Below, in pieces: positions 42,080-53,621 of a stretch of 53,715 nt of DNA. Location of the stretch: positions 1 to 53,715 of the forward strand of contig CAZNPU010000026.1 in NCBI GenBank assembly GCA_964575335.1, read 5' to 3'. The notes under the pieces were generated by a model. The model saw only the letters and a list, made by a program, of their open reading frames with translations, was not told the DNA's origin and did not search any database. Numbering within the stretch: position 1 is the stretch's first letter; each line of letters starts with the position of its first letter. The DNA comes from CAZNPU01 sp964575335 (lineage in GTDB: Bacteria; Planctomycetota; Phycisphaerae; Phycisphaerales; SM1A02). A program made the position numbers and the translations under genes.

Positions 42080-43915
42080 TCAGGCTTCGCTGACCTGCGT
42101 CTCGTGCAAGTCATCGCCCAGAGCGATCTGAAACTTCGCCATCGTCACCGCCTCTTCGATCGTGCGGCAGACGCCAATGCGACTGTCAACATCCTCGAGC
42201 TCCGCGCGTTCCAATACGCTCAACGGTTGCGGCTGCACGTTGCTGAGAATGACAAACACATTGTCGCGAAGCAGACGCTGAATGGCTGACTGCAGGTTCA
42301 CCAATCCCGTGGCGTCGATCGCAGGCACGTTCTCCACATCCAGAATTACCACTCGAACGCCGTTGGCGACCTGCCGCAACGCGCTCATGGCTTTCTGCGC
42401 TGCGCCGAAAAACAGCGGCCCGTTGACTTCATACAGCAGAACGCCCGGCGGCAGCGGCTCCGGCAAATCCGGATGCTTCTGGCCAATCAACGTCACGCCG
42501 GAGACTTCCGCCATGCGACGCATGAACAGCACCGCAGCCAGCACCACGCCGACGGAAACGGCAATCACCATGTCGAACACCACCGTGAGCGCAAAGCACG
42601 AAAGCAGCACCGTCACGTCGCTTCGGGGAGCAACGCGAAGCACATATGTAAAGTGCTTGATCTCGCTCATGTTTTTCGCCACCACCAGCAGCAACGCCGC
42701 CAGCGCAGCCATGGGCAGATAGCCCAGCGCCGGCGCCAGCAGCAAGACCGCAACCAAGATGAAAAGAGCGTGCACGATCGCTGCGATCGGCGTTCGGCCG
42801 CCTGAACGCACGTTGGTTGCGGTGCGGGCGATTGCGCCCGTGGCAGCAAAGCCTCCCAGAAACGGCGCTGCAATATTGCCCAAGCCCTGTGCGACCAGTT
42901 CCGCGTTCGGTTCGTGCTTGAAGCCGGTCATGCCATCGGAAACCACCGCCGACAGCAGCGATTCAATCGCGCCCAGCATGGCAATGGCGAACGCTGAGAG
43001 CATCAGCGAGCGAATGGTGTCGAAATCCAGTGTCAGGGGCTCACCATTCGGACCGGGCAACTGCCACGGCAGCACGAACATCGGCGGAAGCTGCGGAATG
43101 CCCGCTCGAACTTCACCATTAAGAACGTATGAGAATCGATTGTTGATGGTCGCGATCTCCAGCTCCGGATTGCTCTGCACAAGCATGACCCCCGCGATCG
43201 CTGCCAAAGGCAACGCCACCAGCGGCGCGGGAATCCGGCGCGTGATGCGAGGCAAAATCAGCAACAGCAGCAATGTGCCCACGCCGATCCCGCAGTCCGC
43301 CCAGTTTAAGGACGGCAGCGCCTTGATTATCGCCTGCACCTTCTCGATGTAGTGCTCGGGCATGTGCTCGATGTGCAGGCCCAGAAAATCCTTCACTTGC
43401 AGCGTGGCGATCACCACCGCAATACCGGCGGTGAACCCCGTTGTCACGGGATATGGAATGAACTGAATCAATTCCCCGAAGCGCAGAATCCCCATCACAA
43501 CCAGCAGCACGCCCGCCATGACCGAAGCGATGAGCAAACCGGCGATGCCGAACTTGGCCGAGATCGGCGCAAGAATGACGACAAACGCTGCGGTCGGGCC
43601 CGACACCTGCACGCGCGAGCCGCCCAGAGCTGCAATAAGAGCGCCCGCCACGATCGCGGTGTAAAGCCCGTACTGTGGCGGCACACCCGAGGCAATCGCC
43701 AGCGCCATCGACAGCGGCAGCGCAACGATGCCCACAATCAAACCGGCTGTAATATCCGAACGCAGATGACGGGCGGTATAGCCCTCACTGATGGCCTGCC
43801 GTAACGCAAACCCCGGCCGCGTTGTCAATCCGGGCAACGCTGCCACAACCGCTTCGATCCGACGACGCATGGACGCCTGGCCTTCCTGGAAGACGAGAAT
43901 CTGGTAAGGTAACAC
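42080..43915 (-). CDS. SulP-family anion transporter with STAS domain
   Basis: 611 residues (ATG 43870 is a possible later start). An SLC26/SulP membrane protein with about 10-14 membrane helices, transporting sulfate, bicarbonate or a related anion. Seen: DITAGLIVGIVALPLSMALAIASGVPPQYGLYTA, the family signature SRVQVSGPTAAFVVIL, and PYPVTTGFTAGIAVVIA. The C-terminal STAS domain (about 480-590) has VVILDVENVPAIDATGLVNLQSAI. Substrate is not evident from the sequence. The peroxiredoxin gene lies downstream on the same strand. Confidence 0.93.
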   Translation of the reverse strand: MLPYQILVFQEGQASMRRRIEAVVAALPGLTTRPGFALRQAISEGYTARHLRSDITAGLIVGIVALPLSMALAIASGVPPQYGLYTAIVAGALIAALGGSRVQVSGPTAAFVVILAPISAKFGIAGLLIASVMAGVLLVVMGILRFGELIQFIPYPVTTGFTAGIAVVIATLQVKDFLGLHIEHMPEHYIEKVQAIIKALPSLNWADCGIGVGTLLLLLILPRITRRIPAPLVALPLAAIAGVMLVQSNPELEIATINNRFSYVLNGEVRAGIPQLPPMFVLPWQLPGPNGEPLTLDFDTIRSLMLSAFAIAMLGAIESLLSAVVSDGMTGFKHEPNAELVAQGLGNIAAPFLGGFAATGAIARTATNVRSGGRTPIAAIVHALFILVAVLLLAPALGYLPMAALAALLLVVAKNMSEIKHFTYVLRVAPRSDVTVLLSCFALTVVFDMVIAVSVGVVLAAVLFMRRMAEVSGVTLIGQKHPDLPEPLPPGVLLYEVNGPLFFGAAQKAMSALRQVANGVRVVILDVENVPAIDATGLVNLQSAIQRLLRDNVFVILSNVQPQPLSVLERAELEDVDSRIGVCRTIEEAVTMAKFQIALGDDLHETQVSEA

Positions 43916-45083
43916 GAATCCCCAATTTGTGTGTCAAGCAACCATCGACAGCCCCCGCCTCACCCAACTCTACTAAGCCGGGCAAAACATCGCTCCGACT
44001 TCGAAAACCAGCTTGCCACCACTAGCAGTAGGGGCTGAAGAAAACTGACCCACAACTGCTGACAGTGCGATGGCCGTTGCTTTCTGAGTTGCGCGTGAAC
44101 CTGACTGCACCGACTTATCAAGAAAGCGGAGGCCGGAATCAATCGGGTTCCCCTGATGCCCATCCGGCGGCAGGTTTCGCCTGCTGCGCGGCGCTCTCGA
44201 GCAATTCCCTCCGCAGTTCAGTGCGCGAGGCAGTCATTCTATCCACGCACTGCGCTCACCATCGTAATGCTGTTTCTTTTCAGCAGCGCAGTTCCGCATT
44301 CAACGCAAGTGCTGAATGAGCCAATCAATCACATCCGCGCAATCCACTGCACCAGCATGACCAATGTGAGAGAGATCGCCAGGTTCGCAAAGAGATCAGC
44401 CCGGATCAGTTGCAGCAACAACGCGGAAAATGGCTCACTCGCCTTGAATCGAAGGCAAGCAAGTCCCGCCTCTGGTTGTCCTGCTCATAGCTTGCGCGAT
44501 GCAGCCTTCAGTAAAGGCCTCACGCAGCGTATGAAACGGATAAGCATTCGAACCGGAGAATGGGCAACGAGCGCTTCAACGCACTTGCACATGGAGCGCA
44601 GCTTCACATGTTCTGCGGCTGGGTTTGCTGGGGCAACCAGCGCGCAGCATCATGCTGCGATTCGCAGCAACACCAGGCAAGCGACAGTTCAAAGCGATGC
44701 TTACGAAACAACAGCAGTTCGCGAATTGATTTGCTGCGATCCGTTTTGTCAGCGATGCGCAACACGCACGATTTCATGCTGCATCGGGCAGTAAACAGCC
44801 ATTGTGCATCCAAACGCCGCTTTTGTTCGGGGCAATAAGGCTGAAAAAGCAGGTCTGGCAACGATCGCTGCGCGCTTCCATGCGAATTCCGCAATCGATT
44901 TCACTGGACGAAGCGGAATGATTAGCACGGCGGGGTCAGTTGATTGAAGGATCGGGATCGCCATCGCAGATTGCATCACCAATGCAAATACAGCGATGGT
45001 TTGGGTGAAAATCGGGTTCGGTTGCAATGCGTTGGCGCCTGCAGCGCCTACGATCAGACAACTAGGCCCACAGGAGGTTTCAC
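43916..45083. other. Largest gap in the window, no gene supported
   Basis: Nearly 1.2 kb between SulP and the AAA ATPase, which diverge. Long frames exist but are Cys/Ser/His-rich, lack ribosome sites and look non-coding. A hairpin at 44167-44187 (GCGGCAGG/CCTGCTGC, loop TTTCG) and pairable GCCTT/AAGGC/GCCTTC elements at 44441-44509 hint at structured RNA. I could not match tmRNA, RNase P or SRP RNA signatures. It may hold a lineage-specific non-coding RNA or simply regulatory DNA. Confidence 0.35.
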
Positions 45084-46508
<1,425 letters not shown>

Positions 46509-46801
46509 GTCGCGGCGTGCTGGCCATCACAATTTTCATATTCAGCTGCAGCCATTTATTTCGTGAGAATCGCGTCATGAGAATCTCAATGGCGATGAGC
46601 CATTGAACTAAGCAGCGGCTTGCTCACGCGCCAGAAACGCTGTGGTTGCGGGTTGCAGATTCGCTCCGCTTCACACCGCCACTCATGCGGCTGTATACCG
46701 CGGTGTTGGCGCAGCACTGCTCCTCAGGCTGTTTTCCCGATCTGGCCTGCCTGAATGAAACGTCCGAAGATTCGGCCGCTGTTATATGTATACAATCAAA
46801 C

Positions 46802-48571
46802 GTGACTGATTGCCCCCGCTCATCTCATCGTCGTCTTGGCGGAATCATCCATACCTATCAGGCGTACGATCCCAAGAACTTCCCACCGCCCTCAGCACCG
46901 CCGCCGGACATGGTCAGCGGCGCATTTGAACACATGCTGATGTTCGGCTCCACGCGGCATCTCACCGAGGAGGAGCTTGCCCGGGCAGTGCATCTTGATC
47001 CAAGCCAGATTCCCAATCTCGGCCCGAGCATCGATTCGCTGATCGCCATGCTCGAAGAGCGCAAGCGCAAGATTCTGCAAACCTACGAAACCGAGACGGT
47101 GCAGGAGAAAGCCAAGCGCGCCTATCACGATCTGGCTGCATCCATGACGCCGCCGGATCGACTTGCAAGCCGCTTCGCCCGGGAAGTAGCGTCAGAACAA
47201 CTGCGCGATCTTGAAGCGATGTGGTATCGCGCAGGCGATGAACAATCGCCTTTTGCGCGCCAGTTGCTGCACCTGATCGAGCGGCTGGGTGAGAAATATC
47301 AGGTGGATCAGCTTGCTGCTGAGTACGACTTTGCGGGCACGATCGGCATGACCGTGCCCGAAGCGCTTGAGATCAAAGCTGAGCTTGAGATGATCGACAG
47401 GCTGCTGGAACAGCTGCGCGAAGCGCGCGAGACGGCGCAGATCGGCGTGGTGGATATCGAAGCGCTTGCCGAGTTCGCTGAGCCGGGCGACATCGAGCAA
47501 CTGTCATCGCTGCAGCAGCAGATTCAGGATTACATGCGCGAGATGGCTGAGCGTCAGGGGCTGGAGATGACCCCCGAGGGCTATCAGCTTTCGCCGCAGG
47601 CAATGCGTCTGTTTCAGGGTCGCCTGCTTGAAGAAATCTTCAACGAACTGGACGAAGCGCGTCACGGCCGTCACGAAGGACCGATCGTGGGTGAAGGCGC
47701 AGTGGAGTTGCCGCACACCAAGCCGTATGAATTCGGCGACAGCGTGACGCACATGGATATTCCGCAGTCGATGATCAACGCGCTTATCCGGGAAGGTAGT
47801 GCGCAGATTCTCTCAAGCGGGGACGATCCCTCCCCATCCCCTGGGCCAGGGACCCGCGGGATCATCCGCATGAAGCCCGAAGACATCGAAATCCATTACA
47901 CGCGCAACAGCCCCAAATGCGCCACGGTGGTTGTGCTTGATATGTCCGGGTCGATGCGGCACGGCGGGCAATACATCAACTGCAAGCGCATGGGATTGGC
48001 GCTGGACGGATTGATCCGCCGCGAGTATCCCGGCGACTACCTGCAGTTCGTCGAAATGTACACCTTCGCCAAACCGCGGCATATCGCCGAGCTGCCCACG
48101 CTGATGCCTAAGCCGGTCACGGTGTACAGCTCGGTGGTGGCGTGGAAGGCGGACATGAGCGACCCGAATGTCAGCGAGTTTCAGATCCCGCCTCATTTCA
48201 CCAACATTCAGCGCGCGCTGCAGCTGGCAAGGCAATTGCTGAGCGGACAGGACACGCCCAACAGACAGATCATTCTGATCACCGATGGTTTGCCGACGGC
48301 GCACTTTGAAGGCTCGATGCTGTATCTGCTGTATCCGCCTCAGCCGCGTACTGAGGAAGCGACGATGCGCGAAGCGCATCTGTGCCGGCAGGAGGGAATC
48401 ATCCTCAACATCTTCCTGCTGCCGAACTGGGGCCAGTCGCACGATGACGTGCAATTCGCCCAGCGCATGGTAGAAGCCACGAAGGGGCGAGTATTCTTCA
48501 CCGGCGGGCGCGATCTTGATCGCTTTGTGGTGTGGGATTACGTGAAACAGCGGCGGAAGATTATCGGATAA
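46802..48571 (+). CDS. VWA-domain protein, partner of the AAA+ ATPase
   Basis: 589 residues from GTG 46802; the frame is open to ATG 46646, but those 52 residues are Cys-rich and do not look coding. The long N-terminal part (1-370) is helical and acidic, with repeated Leu-rich coiled segments. The VWA domain (about 375-560) has the metal-ion-dependent adhesion site D380-M-S382-G-S384 and the later TDGLP. No signal peptide, so it acts in the cytoplasm. A TATACAAT box ends just 8 bases before the GTG, and there is no ribosome site, so a leaderless mRNA is possible. It pairs with the ATPase at 45084. A terminator lies at 48599-48642. Confidence 0.86.
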   Translation: MTDCPRSSHRRLGGIIHTYQAYDPKNFPPPSAPPPDMVSGAFEHMLMFGSTRHLTEEELARAVHLDPSQIPNLGPSIDSLIAMLEERKRKILQTYETETVQEKAKRAYHDLAASMTPPDRLASRFAREVASEQLRDLEAMWYRAGDEQSPFARQLLHLIERLGEKYQVDQLAAEYDFAGTIGMTVPEALEIKAELEMIDRLLEQLREARETAQIGVVDIEALAEFAEPGDIEQLSSLQQQIQDYMREMAERQGLEMTPEGYQLSPQAMRLFQGRLLEEIFNELDEARHGRHEGPIVGEGAVELPHTKPYEFGDSVTHMDIPQSMINALIREGSAQILSSGDDPSPSPGPGTRGIIRMKPEDIEIHYTRNSPKCATVVVLDMSGSMRHGGQYINCKRMGLALDGLIRREYPGDYLQFVEMYTFAKPRHIAELPTLMPKPVTVYSSVVAWKADMSDPNVSEFQIPPHFTNIQRALQLARQLLSGQDTPNRQIILITDGLPTAHFEGSMLYLLYPPQPRTEEATMREAHLCRQEGIILNIFLLPNWGQSHDDVQFAQRMVEATKGRVFFTGGRDLDRFVVWDYVKQRRKIIG

Positions 48572-48879
48572 GCACAAGACCAGTTGGTGCGCGGAAAATT
48601 CAGCGTCGGGTGCCGAAAACGACAGCCCGACGCTGGATTTTTATGACTTTTTGCGCCGATACCTTTCGAACTTTTGCTCTATGCCCGATACTTAATGGCT
48701 CAGCGCGTCTGAGCGTTGGAATCCCCACGCGTCGCCGCTTGCTATGGAAGCAATTGCTGCGCCTGATGTTTAAAATGAAGATTGGCGTGAGGCGCTGTGG
48801 GACACGCTCACATCAGATGACGGTTCGCTGATCTACTGATGACGGCGGGCACGAATCGTTCGCACAGAGAAAGAGCCTA
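48572..48879. other. Gap after the VWA gene
   Basis: About 310 bases. The terminator at 48599-48642 lies at the start. The remainder has no supported gene and presumably holds the promoter of the SGNH hydrolase. Confidence 0.35.
48599..48642 (+). terminator. Rho-independent terminator of the VWA gene
   Basis: CAGCGTCGGG and CCCGACGCTG pair perfectly over 10 bp (12 with end pairs), 15-base loop, then TTTTT. Confidence 0.85.
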
Positions 48880-49872
48880 ATGGACGTCTCCGATGATTGT
48901 TCGAACGACACACCGCGACGATGGCGCCGCCGCATTTGCATCATCGGAGCTGTGCTGCTCACGATCATCGTTGCTCTGGAGATGTTTGCCCGTTTCGGCC
49001 TGGGGCTTGGCGATCCCCCGCTGATGATGCGCCATCCTGACATTGAATACATCGCCCAACCCAGCCGGGAATACATGCGGTTCGGCAATCGCATCAAGTA
49101 CAACCAGTGGTCGATGCGCAGCGAGGAATTCGCGAAGACCAAAGCGGTCGGCGAATTTCGCATACTGGTAATGGGAGACAGCGTCGTCAATGCCGGCGTA
49201 TTGGTCGATCAGTCGCAGATCGCAACCGAGCGGCTCGGCGTTTTGCTTGCTGAAGCGCTGGGCCAGCGCGTCACGGTGGGTAATATCTCCGCGGGAAGCT
49301 GGGGACCGCCCAATCTCTATGGGTATGCCAAACAGTTCGGATTGTTTGACGCCGATGTGATCGTGGTGGTGCTGTCCAGTCACGATTATGCCGACGCCAT
49401 GCGATTTGAGCCGCTTGGGGCAGATGCGCCCGAACGTCGGCCGGCGCTGGCTCTTTTTGAAGTCCTGCAGCGCTACCTGCCACGGTACCTTCCTGACTGG
49501 CGCACTGAGAGCACGCCGCCCGATCCTGTCACGGATGAGGAACTGAACGCCGACATTGCTGAGTGCACCGAAGCGCTTCGCAACCTGCTGGAATTGGCGC
49601 AAAACTCAGGTGCGATGGTTCTCGTGGCGCAGCATCTGACGGTGCAGGAACTTGAAGATGGACCAGAAATCGGCCACGAAGTTATCGCATCGGTGGCGAG
49701 CGACGTCGGTGTGCCGATTATTCAGTTAGGGCCGTCCTTTGCCGCTGCAATCGCCGCTGGCGAAACTCCATTTCGCGATGACATTCACCTCAATGCGGTC
49801 GGTCAACGCGTGATGGCTGAAGCGCTTGCCGAGGCGATTCTCACACAGATAAACGAGCGTCAGGCCAACTGA
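48880..49872 (+). CDS. Membrane-anchored SGNH/GDSL hydrolase
   Basis: 330 residues. An N-terminal membrane anchor (about 19-37) after an Arg-rich start leaves the catalytic domain outside the cytoplasm. SGNH blocks: ILVMGDSVVNAGV with nucleophile Ser101, the Gly block NISAGSWGPPN, VVVLSSHDYADAM in place of the Asn block, and the C-terminal D300-x-x-H303 (DDIHLNAVGQ). It is probably an esterase or acetyltransferase acting on a polysaccharide. The block-III Asn seems replaced by SSHD, so the oxyanion hole may differ. Its last 13 bases overlap the end of the facing glycosyltransferase gene. Confidence 0.85.
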   Translation: MDVSDDCSNDTPRRWRRRICIIGAVLLTIIVALEMFARFGLGLGDPPLMMRHPDIEYIAQPSREYMRFGNRIKYNQWSMRSEEFAKTKAVGEFRILVMGDSVVNAGVLVDQSQIATERLGVLLAEALGQRVTVGNISAGSWGPPNLYGYAKQFGLFDADVIVVVLSSHDYADAMRFEPLGADAPERRPALALFEVLQRYLPRYLPDWRTESTPPDPVTDEELNADIAECTEALRNLLELAQNSGAMVLVAQHLTVQELEDGPEIGHEVIASVASDVGVPIIQLGPSFAAAIAAGETPFRDDIHLNAVGQRVMAEALAEAILTQINERQAN

Positions 49873-50966
49873 CGCTGGTCTTGAGCAGGCGATTGCCCCG
49901 CGGCAACCTGCTCCGCCAATGCCGCAAATCGCGTTGCAGCTGCTTCCAGCGAATAGAGCTGGTGGGCGCGTGCACAGGCTGCTTCGCTGAACTGTTCAGC
50001 AAGATTCGGTTCGTTCCACAACCGATCGATCGCGGCTCGCAGCGCATCATCATCGCCATGCGGCGTCACGAAACCCGTCTGGCCGTCGATCACGTAATCG
50101 CTTATGCCAAGACAACGGGTCACGATGCTGGGGGTGCGCATGAACATGCCATGGATGAGCGTGGTGAATGCGCCGGGAAGATCGGGGGTCTGAAACGCCA
50201 TGACAGCAAATCGCGCATGCTTGAGATAGGTCAGCGACTTCATCTTGTCGGCGTCGGTGATGATGGTCGCGCCAAGGCTGGCCAGTTCGTCAAGCGAATC
50301 GTTCTTATGCCACGGCCGGGTGATGATCACCAGCGGCACACCCAGCGCATGGCATGCCCGGGCAATAGGCGTAAAGCGGCGATTGGGAGAGCCAAGCGAA
50401 AGCACATACGGCTGCTGGCGCGGCCGCTCATCGGGATATTGGCGGTATCCCTGCGTCTCATCGGTGTGAATGGGAATCAGATGTACGCGTGCCGGATCGA
50501 GGCTGTAGCGTCGCAGATACAGTTGCCGCTCGTCCTCAGAAAACACCGTCACGCCGTCGCATCGCTGCATCGCCCGAGCCAGCCGGTCGATCTTCTGCTG
50601 CGGCCAGGGACCGTCCTGGGTAAAACCGACGTAAATGCGTTTGGGCGGATGAAACAACGGGGCCGGCCAGCTGGTCATGCCCACAGCAATGTTGGTGCTG
50701 AACAAAAACGCCGCGTCGCTGGTGCGGATCCTGCGCATCGCCTGCACGTATTGCCAGCGAACGTACAACCGCGTGGCTTTTGGCAAACGCTTCAGCGTGT
50801 TTTCGATATAGATGGCTTGAAACCGGTGGCGGCGCATCGGGCCGATCTGCGACAGCCAGGGCCAGTCTGACCCATCAGCATGCCGCGGCGCGACATAGGA
50901 AAAGAATCGCGCCGGCGACGATGTCGATGATGCGTCCATGGGTGTGCTCGCCTCACTGATCTGCAT
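49860..50966 (-). CDS. Glycosyltransferase, GT4/GT-B type
   Basis: 368 residues (a later ATG at 50939 is possible). A GT-B transferase of the GT4 type, cytoplasmic. The N-terminal lobe has PRHADGSDWPWL and FSTNIAVGMT; the C-terminal lobe has YVLSLGSPNRRF, PLVIITRP and the donor-site region FTTLIHGMFMRTPSIVTRCLGISDYVIDGQTGFVTPHGDDDALRAAI in the usual order (E/H-G, then D-x-x-x-G-x-x). The catalytic Glu of the E-x7-E motif is not obvious. Acceptor unknown. It faces the SGNH hydrolase tail to tail with a 13-base overlap. Confidence 0.86.
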   Translation of the reverse strand: MQISEASTPMDASSTSSPARFFSYVAPRHADGSDWPWLSQIGPMRRHRFQAIYIENTLKRLPKATRLYVRWQYVQAMRRIRTSDAAFLFSTNIAVGMTSWPAPLFHPPKRIYVGFTQDGPWPQQKIDRLARAMQRCDGVTVFSEDERQLYLRRYSLDPARVHLIPIHTDETQGYRQYPDERPRQQPYVLSLGSPNRRFTPIARACHALGVPLVIITRPWHKNDSLDELASLGATIITDADKMKSLTYLKHARFAVMAFQTPDLPGAFTTLIHGMFMRTPSIVTRCLGISDYVIDGQTGFVTPHGDDDALRAAIDRLWNEPNLAEQFSEAACARAHQLYSLEAAATRFAALAEQVAAGQSPAQDQRQLA

Positions 50967-51206
50967 CGTGATCGGTTTCCGCCACGTCCCTCATATCGTC
51001 GACGCAGCAATCGGGGCTGCCGCTCATAGTGTAGCGACTCAGGTAACACGACAAGCTCGTCACAATGAAATCATCGAAAGCCAAACGATTTCTTCCGATA
51101 CGGTCCGCGCCGGGTCGGCGATTCCTCATCCAGCAGCAGCATCATTGCGGCTGGCAAAGGCATTGTGCACCGGCGCGAACCGTATCGTCAGCGATTGAAT
51201 TGGCGT

Positions 51207-53621
51207 TTAGTGCCATTGGGTGATCAGAAATAGCAGGTCATCGATAGTGACCACTCCATCGCCATCCAGATCGGCCGAACAAGATGCGGTACATACTCCC
51301 CAGCTTTGTACCACCAGCAGGAAGTCATGCACATCGACAACGCCGTCGCCATTGATATCAGCACTGCCTGGACTGGGACTCGGACACTGGGAAAGACAAA
51401 TGCGCACATCGTCAATGGCGGCTTCAGTTATCGAATTACCCATCTCATCCGCCACAAGGAACAGCAGTCGGACGGTGGACGTCGGCTCGACAAAATCCGC
51501 CACCCGGAATGTACGCACACGCCATGCGCCAATGTGGCCCACACTTTCAACCAGAACCCAGTGTGTTCCGCCATCGTTGGAGATATACACGTCAAGCCGA
51601 TCATCATTGGGTTGGCTGTAAAACCAGCGCGCATAACTGATCGAGGGATTGTTGTCGCCTCCGGTCACGTCAATGATCGGTGAAAGCAAGAGTATTGGCC
51701 CGCCGTTCACATCCGCGCCTGGACGATTCCCCGTCAGCCAGCACTGCCCCGAACCATCGTAGTCGGTTGGCGGGGCACCGTTACGGCCTCCGCCAATGGG
51801 GATGCCTCGCTCCCAAAAGCCGTTGGAGTTCGGCTGCGCGCCAACATTGATCGCAACCCAGCCTGCCTCCTCTTCCATGTTGAAGACAATAACCTGGCTG
51901 CCTGGTGGCGGAGTTGCGGGATCGACTGGGTTCAACTCGACTGCGCCGACCGTCCACGGTTGTGATGGCGGCCGCCGATTGCCCCGGAAATCGGTATGAA
52001 CGCCGGCGATCGGCAATCCTATGCTGGCGTCAAACTGCGGCACATGGCTGGCGTCGAGATCCTCAACCGCAAACGCGCGGTAGTGCTCAGCGTCGGTCTG
52101 CGGCAAAGCCGCCCATTCTTCGGGGGTCAACCCGTTGGTGAGCACGAAATGCACGTCATGACCCGTGGCGGGCAATGCCCACAGATTGCGTCGGAAGCTG
52201 TGCGTGGAGATGTTCTGGCCTTCGGATTTCACGTTGGCGCCGGCATACGCCGAATTCAATCGAGGCGCGTGATACAGATTGTTCATCGCCTTGATGCCGA
52301 CAGCGCCGTCGCCGATTTTCAGGAATCGGCCGTAGTGCGTGCTGTCGTTATAGCCGGTGTTGTTGTAAATGCGAACGTCTTCGACTGTGCGGTTCATCGG
52401 CTGGTAGTACCCCCAGATGGAAATGCATTCCATGGCATCAGCGTGAATCACGTTGTTGCGAAGAACCGTGTGCATTGCGCCGGAATACAAAATGAACCCA
52501 TCGCCGAAGAACTCGTTGGCTTCCGCCACGGCGCGCCGAAATCGCTCAGAAGAATCGCCAACCGAAAAATTCGGACCAATCAGTACGCGGGCGTTGCGAA
52601 TCTTGTTGTGCGCAAGATAACAGTCGCTTCCCAGCATGAACCAGACCGCAGATTTGTGCAGGTTCGCCAAATCGTTGTGCGCGATGAGCACGCGTTTCGC
52701 CCCGCCGATGCGGATCGTATGCTCGTTGTACGAGCCGGCCGCCACATTGCCAAGATGCGTGTGATCGGCCCCCTCGCCCCATATGAAATACCCGCCAAGC
52801 ACGTCAGCGGTGTTCCGAAGCGTCAGCCACCCGTACACCTGCGCTTCCCCGTTCATCGCGTAGCTCAATCGCCCGAAGTGACATCGCCGCACCGTTACAT
52901 TCTGACCGGCGGGATGGATGCCGCGCGGGCTGTCGGCGTTCGGCGAAGACTGGTCATCGAACACGAGGTCTTCGATATGCAGGCCATTGGTGTCGCCGCC
53001 GGACCTGATGATCGCCGGATAGCCGCTGTGACTTCCAGTCCAACGAAGCGTCGGGCGGGCGCCGCTGCCATAGGCTCCGATGACAACATTGCGATGGTTC
53101 AGCGTCATCTGCGAATTCAGCGTAAACGTGTCGCCGCGCCGAAACAGAATCGCGCAATTGTCCTGCACAAGCTCTTTTGCGCGATTGACCGTGCGAATCG
53201 CTGTCGCAGGCGAACGCCCGTCGTTCGCGTCGTTGCCCGCAGCCGAAACGTAAATTCTGGTTCGCGTGTCAGGGGTGACCACAATCGGCAGGGTCGTTGT
53301 TGCTGTCTGACCGGCCTCGTTGGTGATCGAAAGCGTCACGGTGTACGTGCCGGGCGAGTCGTACACGTGCGCAGCGTTGAAGCCGACCAGCGTGTTGTAA
53401 TCGCCGTTGGCATCGCCAAAGTCCCACTCAATCAACGCTGAGAGTTGATCGCCAACGCCAAACCCGGACTCCAGCGCGTGCACATGAACAGTAAATGGAG
53501 CCATGCCTTGAGTTGCGCGGGCGGTGATGACCGGTGTCGGCTCGGCCGCTGCTGAAACACTGGCCATGGTGAGCAATGCGGCAGAAAGCCACATCCTCTG
53601 CAGGAACGTTCTTCCTGTCAT
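51207..53621 (-). CDS. Exported PKD/right-handed beta-helix protein with C-terminal dockerin
   Basis: 804 residues from ATG 53621, with GAGAGGAG 8 bases upstream; the frame is open to 53699 without a ribosome site. Signal peptide 1-26. A PKD domain (30-116) has WDFGDANGDY and HVYDSPGTYTVTLSI. The middle (120-540) is a right-handed beta-helix of the pectate-lyase-like kind, opening IYVSAAGNDANDGRSPATAI, with repeated N-rich turns (LRNNVIHADAM, VRIYNNTGYND). A beta-sandwich (about 590-745) follows. The last 55 residues are a full dockerin-like calcium module with two repeats, DINGDGVVDVHDFLL and DLDGDGVVTIDDLLF. A polysaccharide lyase or a surface-bound adhesin; catalytic residues cannot be named. 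Confidence 0.9.
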   Translation of the reverse strand: MTGRTFLQRMWLSAALLTMASVSAAAEPTPVITARATQGMAPFTVHVHALESGFGVGDQLSALIEWDFGDANGDYNTLVGFNAAHVYDSPGTYTVTLSITNEAGQTATTTLPIVVTPDTRTRIYVSAAGNDANDGRSPATAIRTVNRAKELVQDNCAILFRRGDTFTLNSQMTLNHRNVVIGAYGSGARPTLRWTGSHSGYPAIIRSGGDTNGLHIEDLVFDDQSSPNADSPRGIHPAGQNVTVRRCHFGRLSYAMNGEAQVYGWLTLRNTADVLGGYFIWGEGADHTHLGNVAAGSYNEHTIRIGGAKRVLIAHNDLANLHKSAVWFMLGSDCYLAHNKIRNARVLIGPNFSVGDSSERFRRAVAEANEFFGDGFILYSGAMHTVLRNNVIHADAMECISIWGYYQPMNRTVEDVRIYNNTGYNDSTHYGRFLKIGDGAVGIKAMNNLYHAPRLNSAYAGANVKSEGQNISTHSFRRNLWALPATGHDVHFVLTNGLTPEEWAALPQTDAEHYRAFAVEDLDASHVPQFDASIGLPIAGVHTDFRGNRRPPSQPWTVGAVELNPVDPATPPPGSQVIVFNMEEEAGWVAINVGAQPNSNGFWERGIPIGGGRNGAPPTDYDGSGQCWLTGNRPGADVNGGPILLLSPIIDVTGGDNNPSISYARWFYSQPNDDRLDVYISNDGGTHWVLVESVGHIGAWRVRTFRVADFVEPTSTVRLLFLVADEMGNSITEAAIDDVRICLSQCPSPSPGSADINGDGVVDVHDFLLVVQSWGVCTASCSADLDGDGVVTIDDLLFLITQWH

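Noticed and set aside
51996..53441. A 481-residue open frame on the plus strand
   Set aside because: Antisense to the PKD/beta-helix gene; Arg/Val/His-rich composition typical of a shadow frame.
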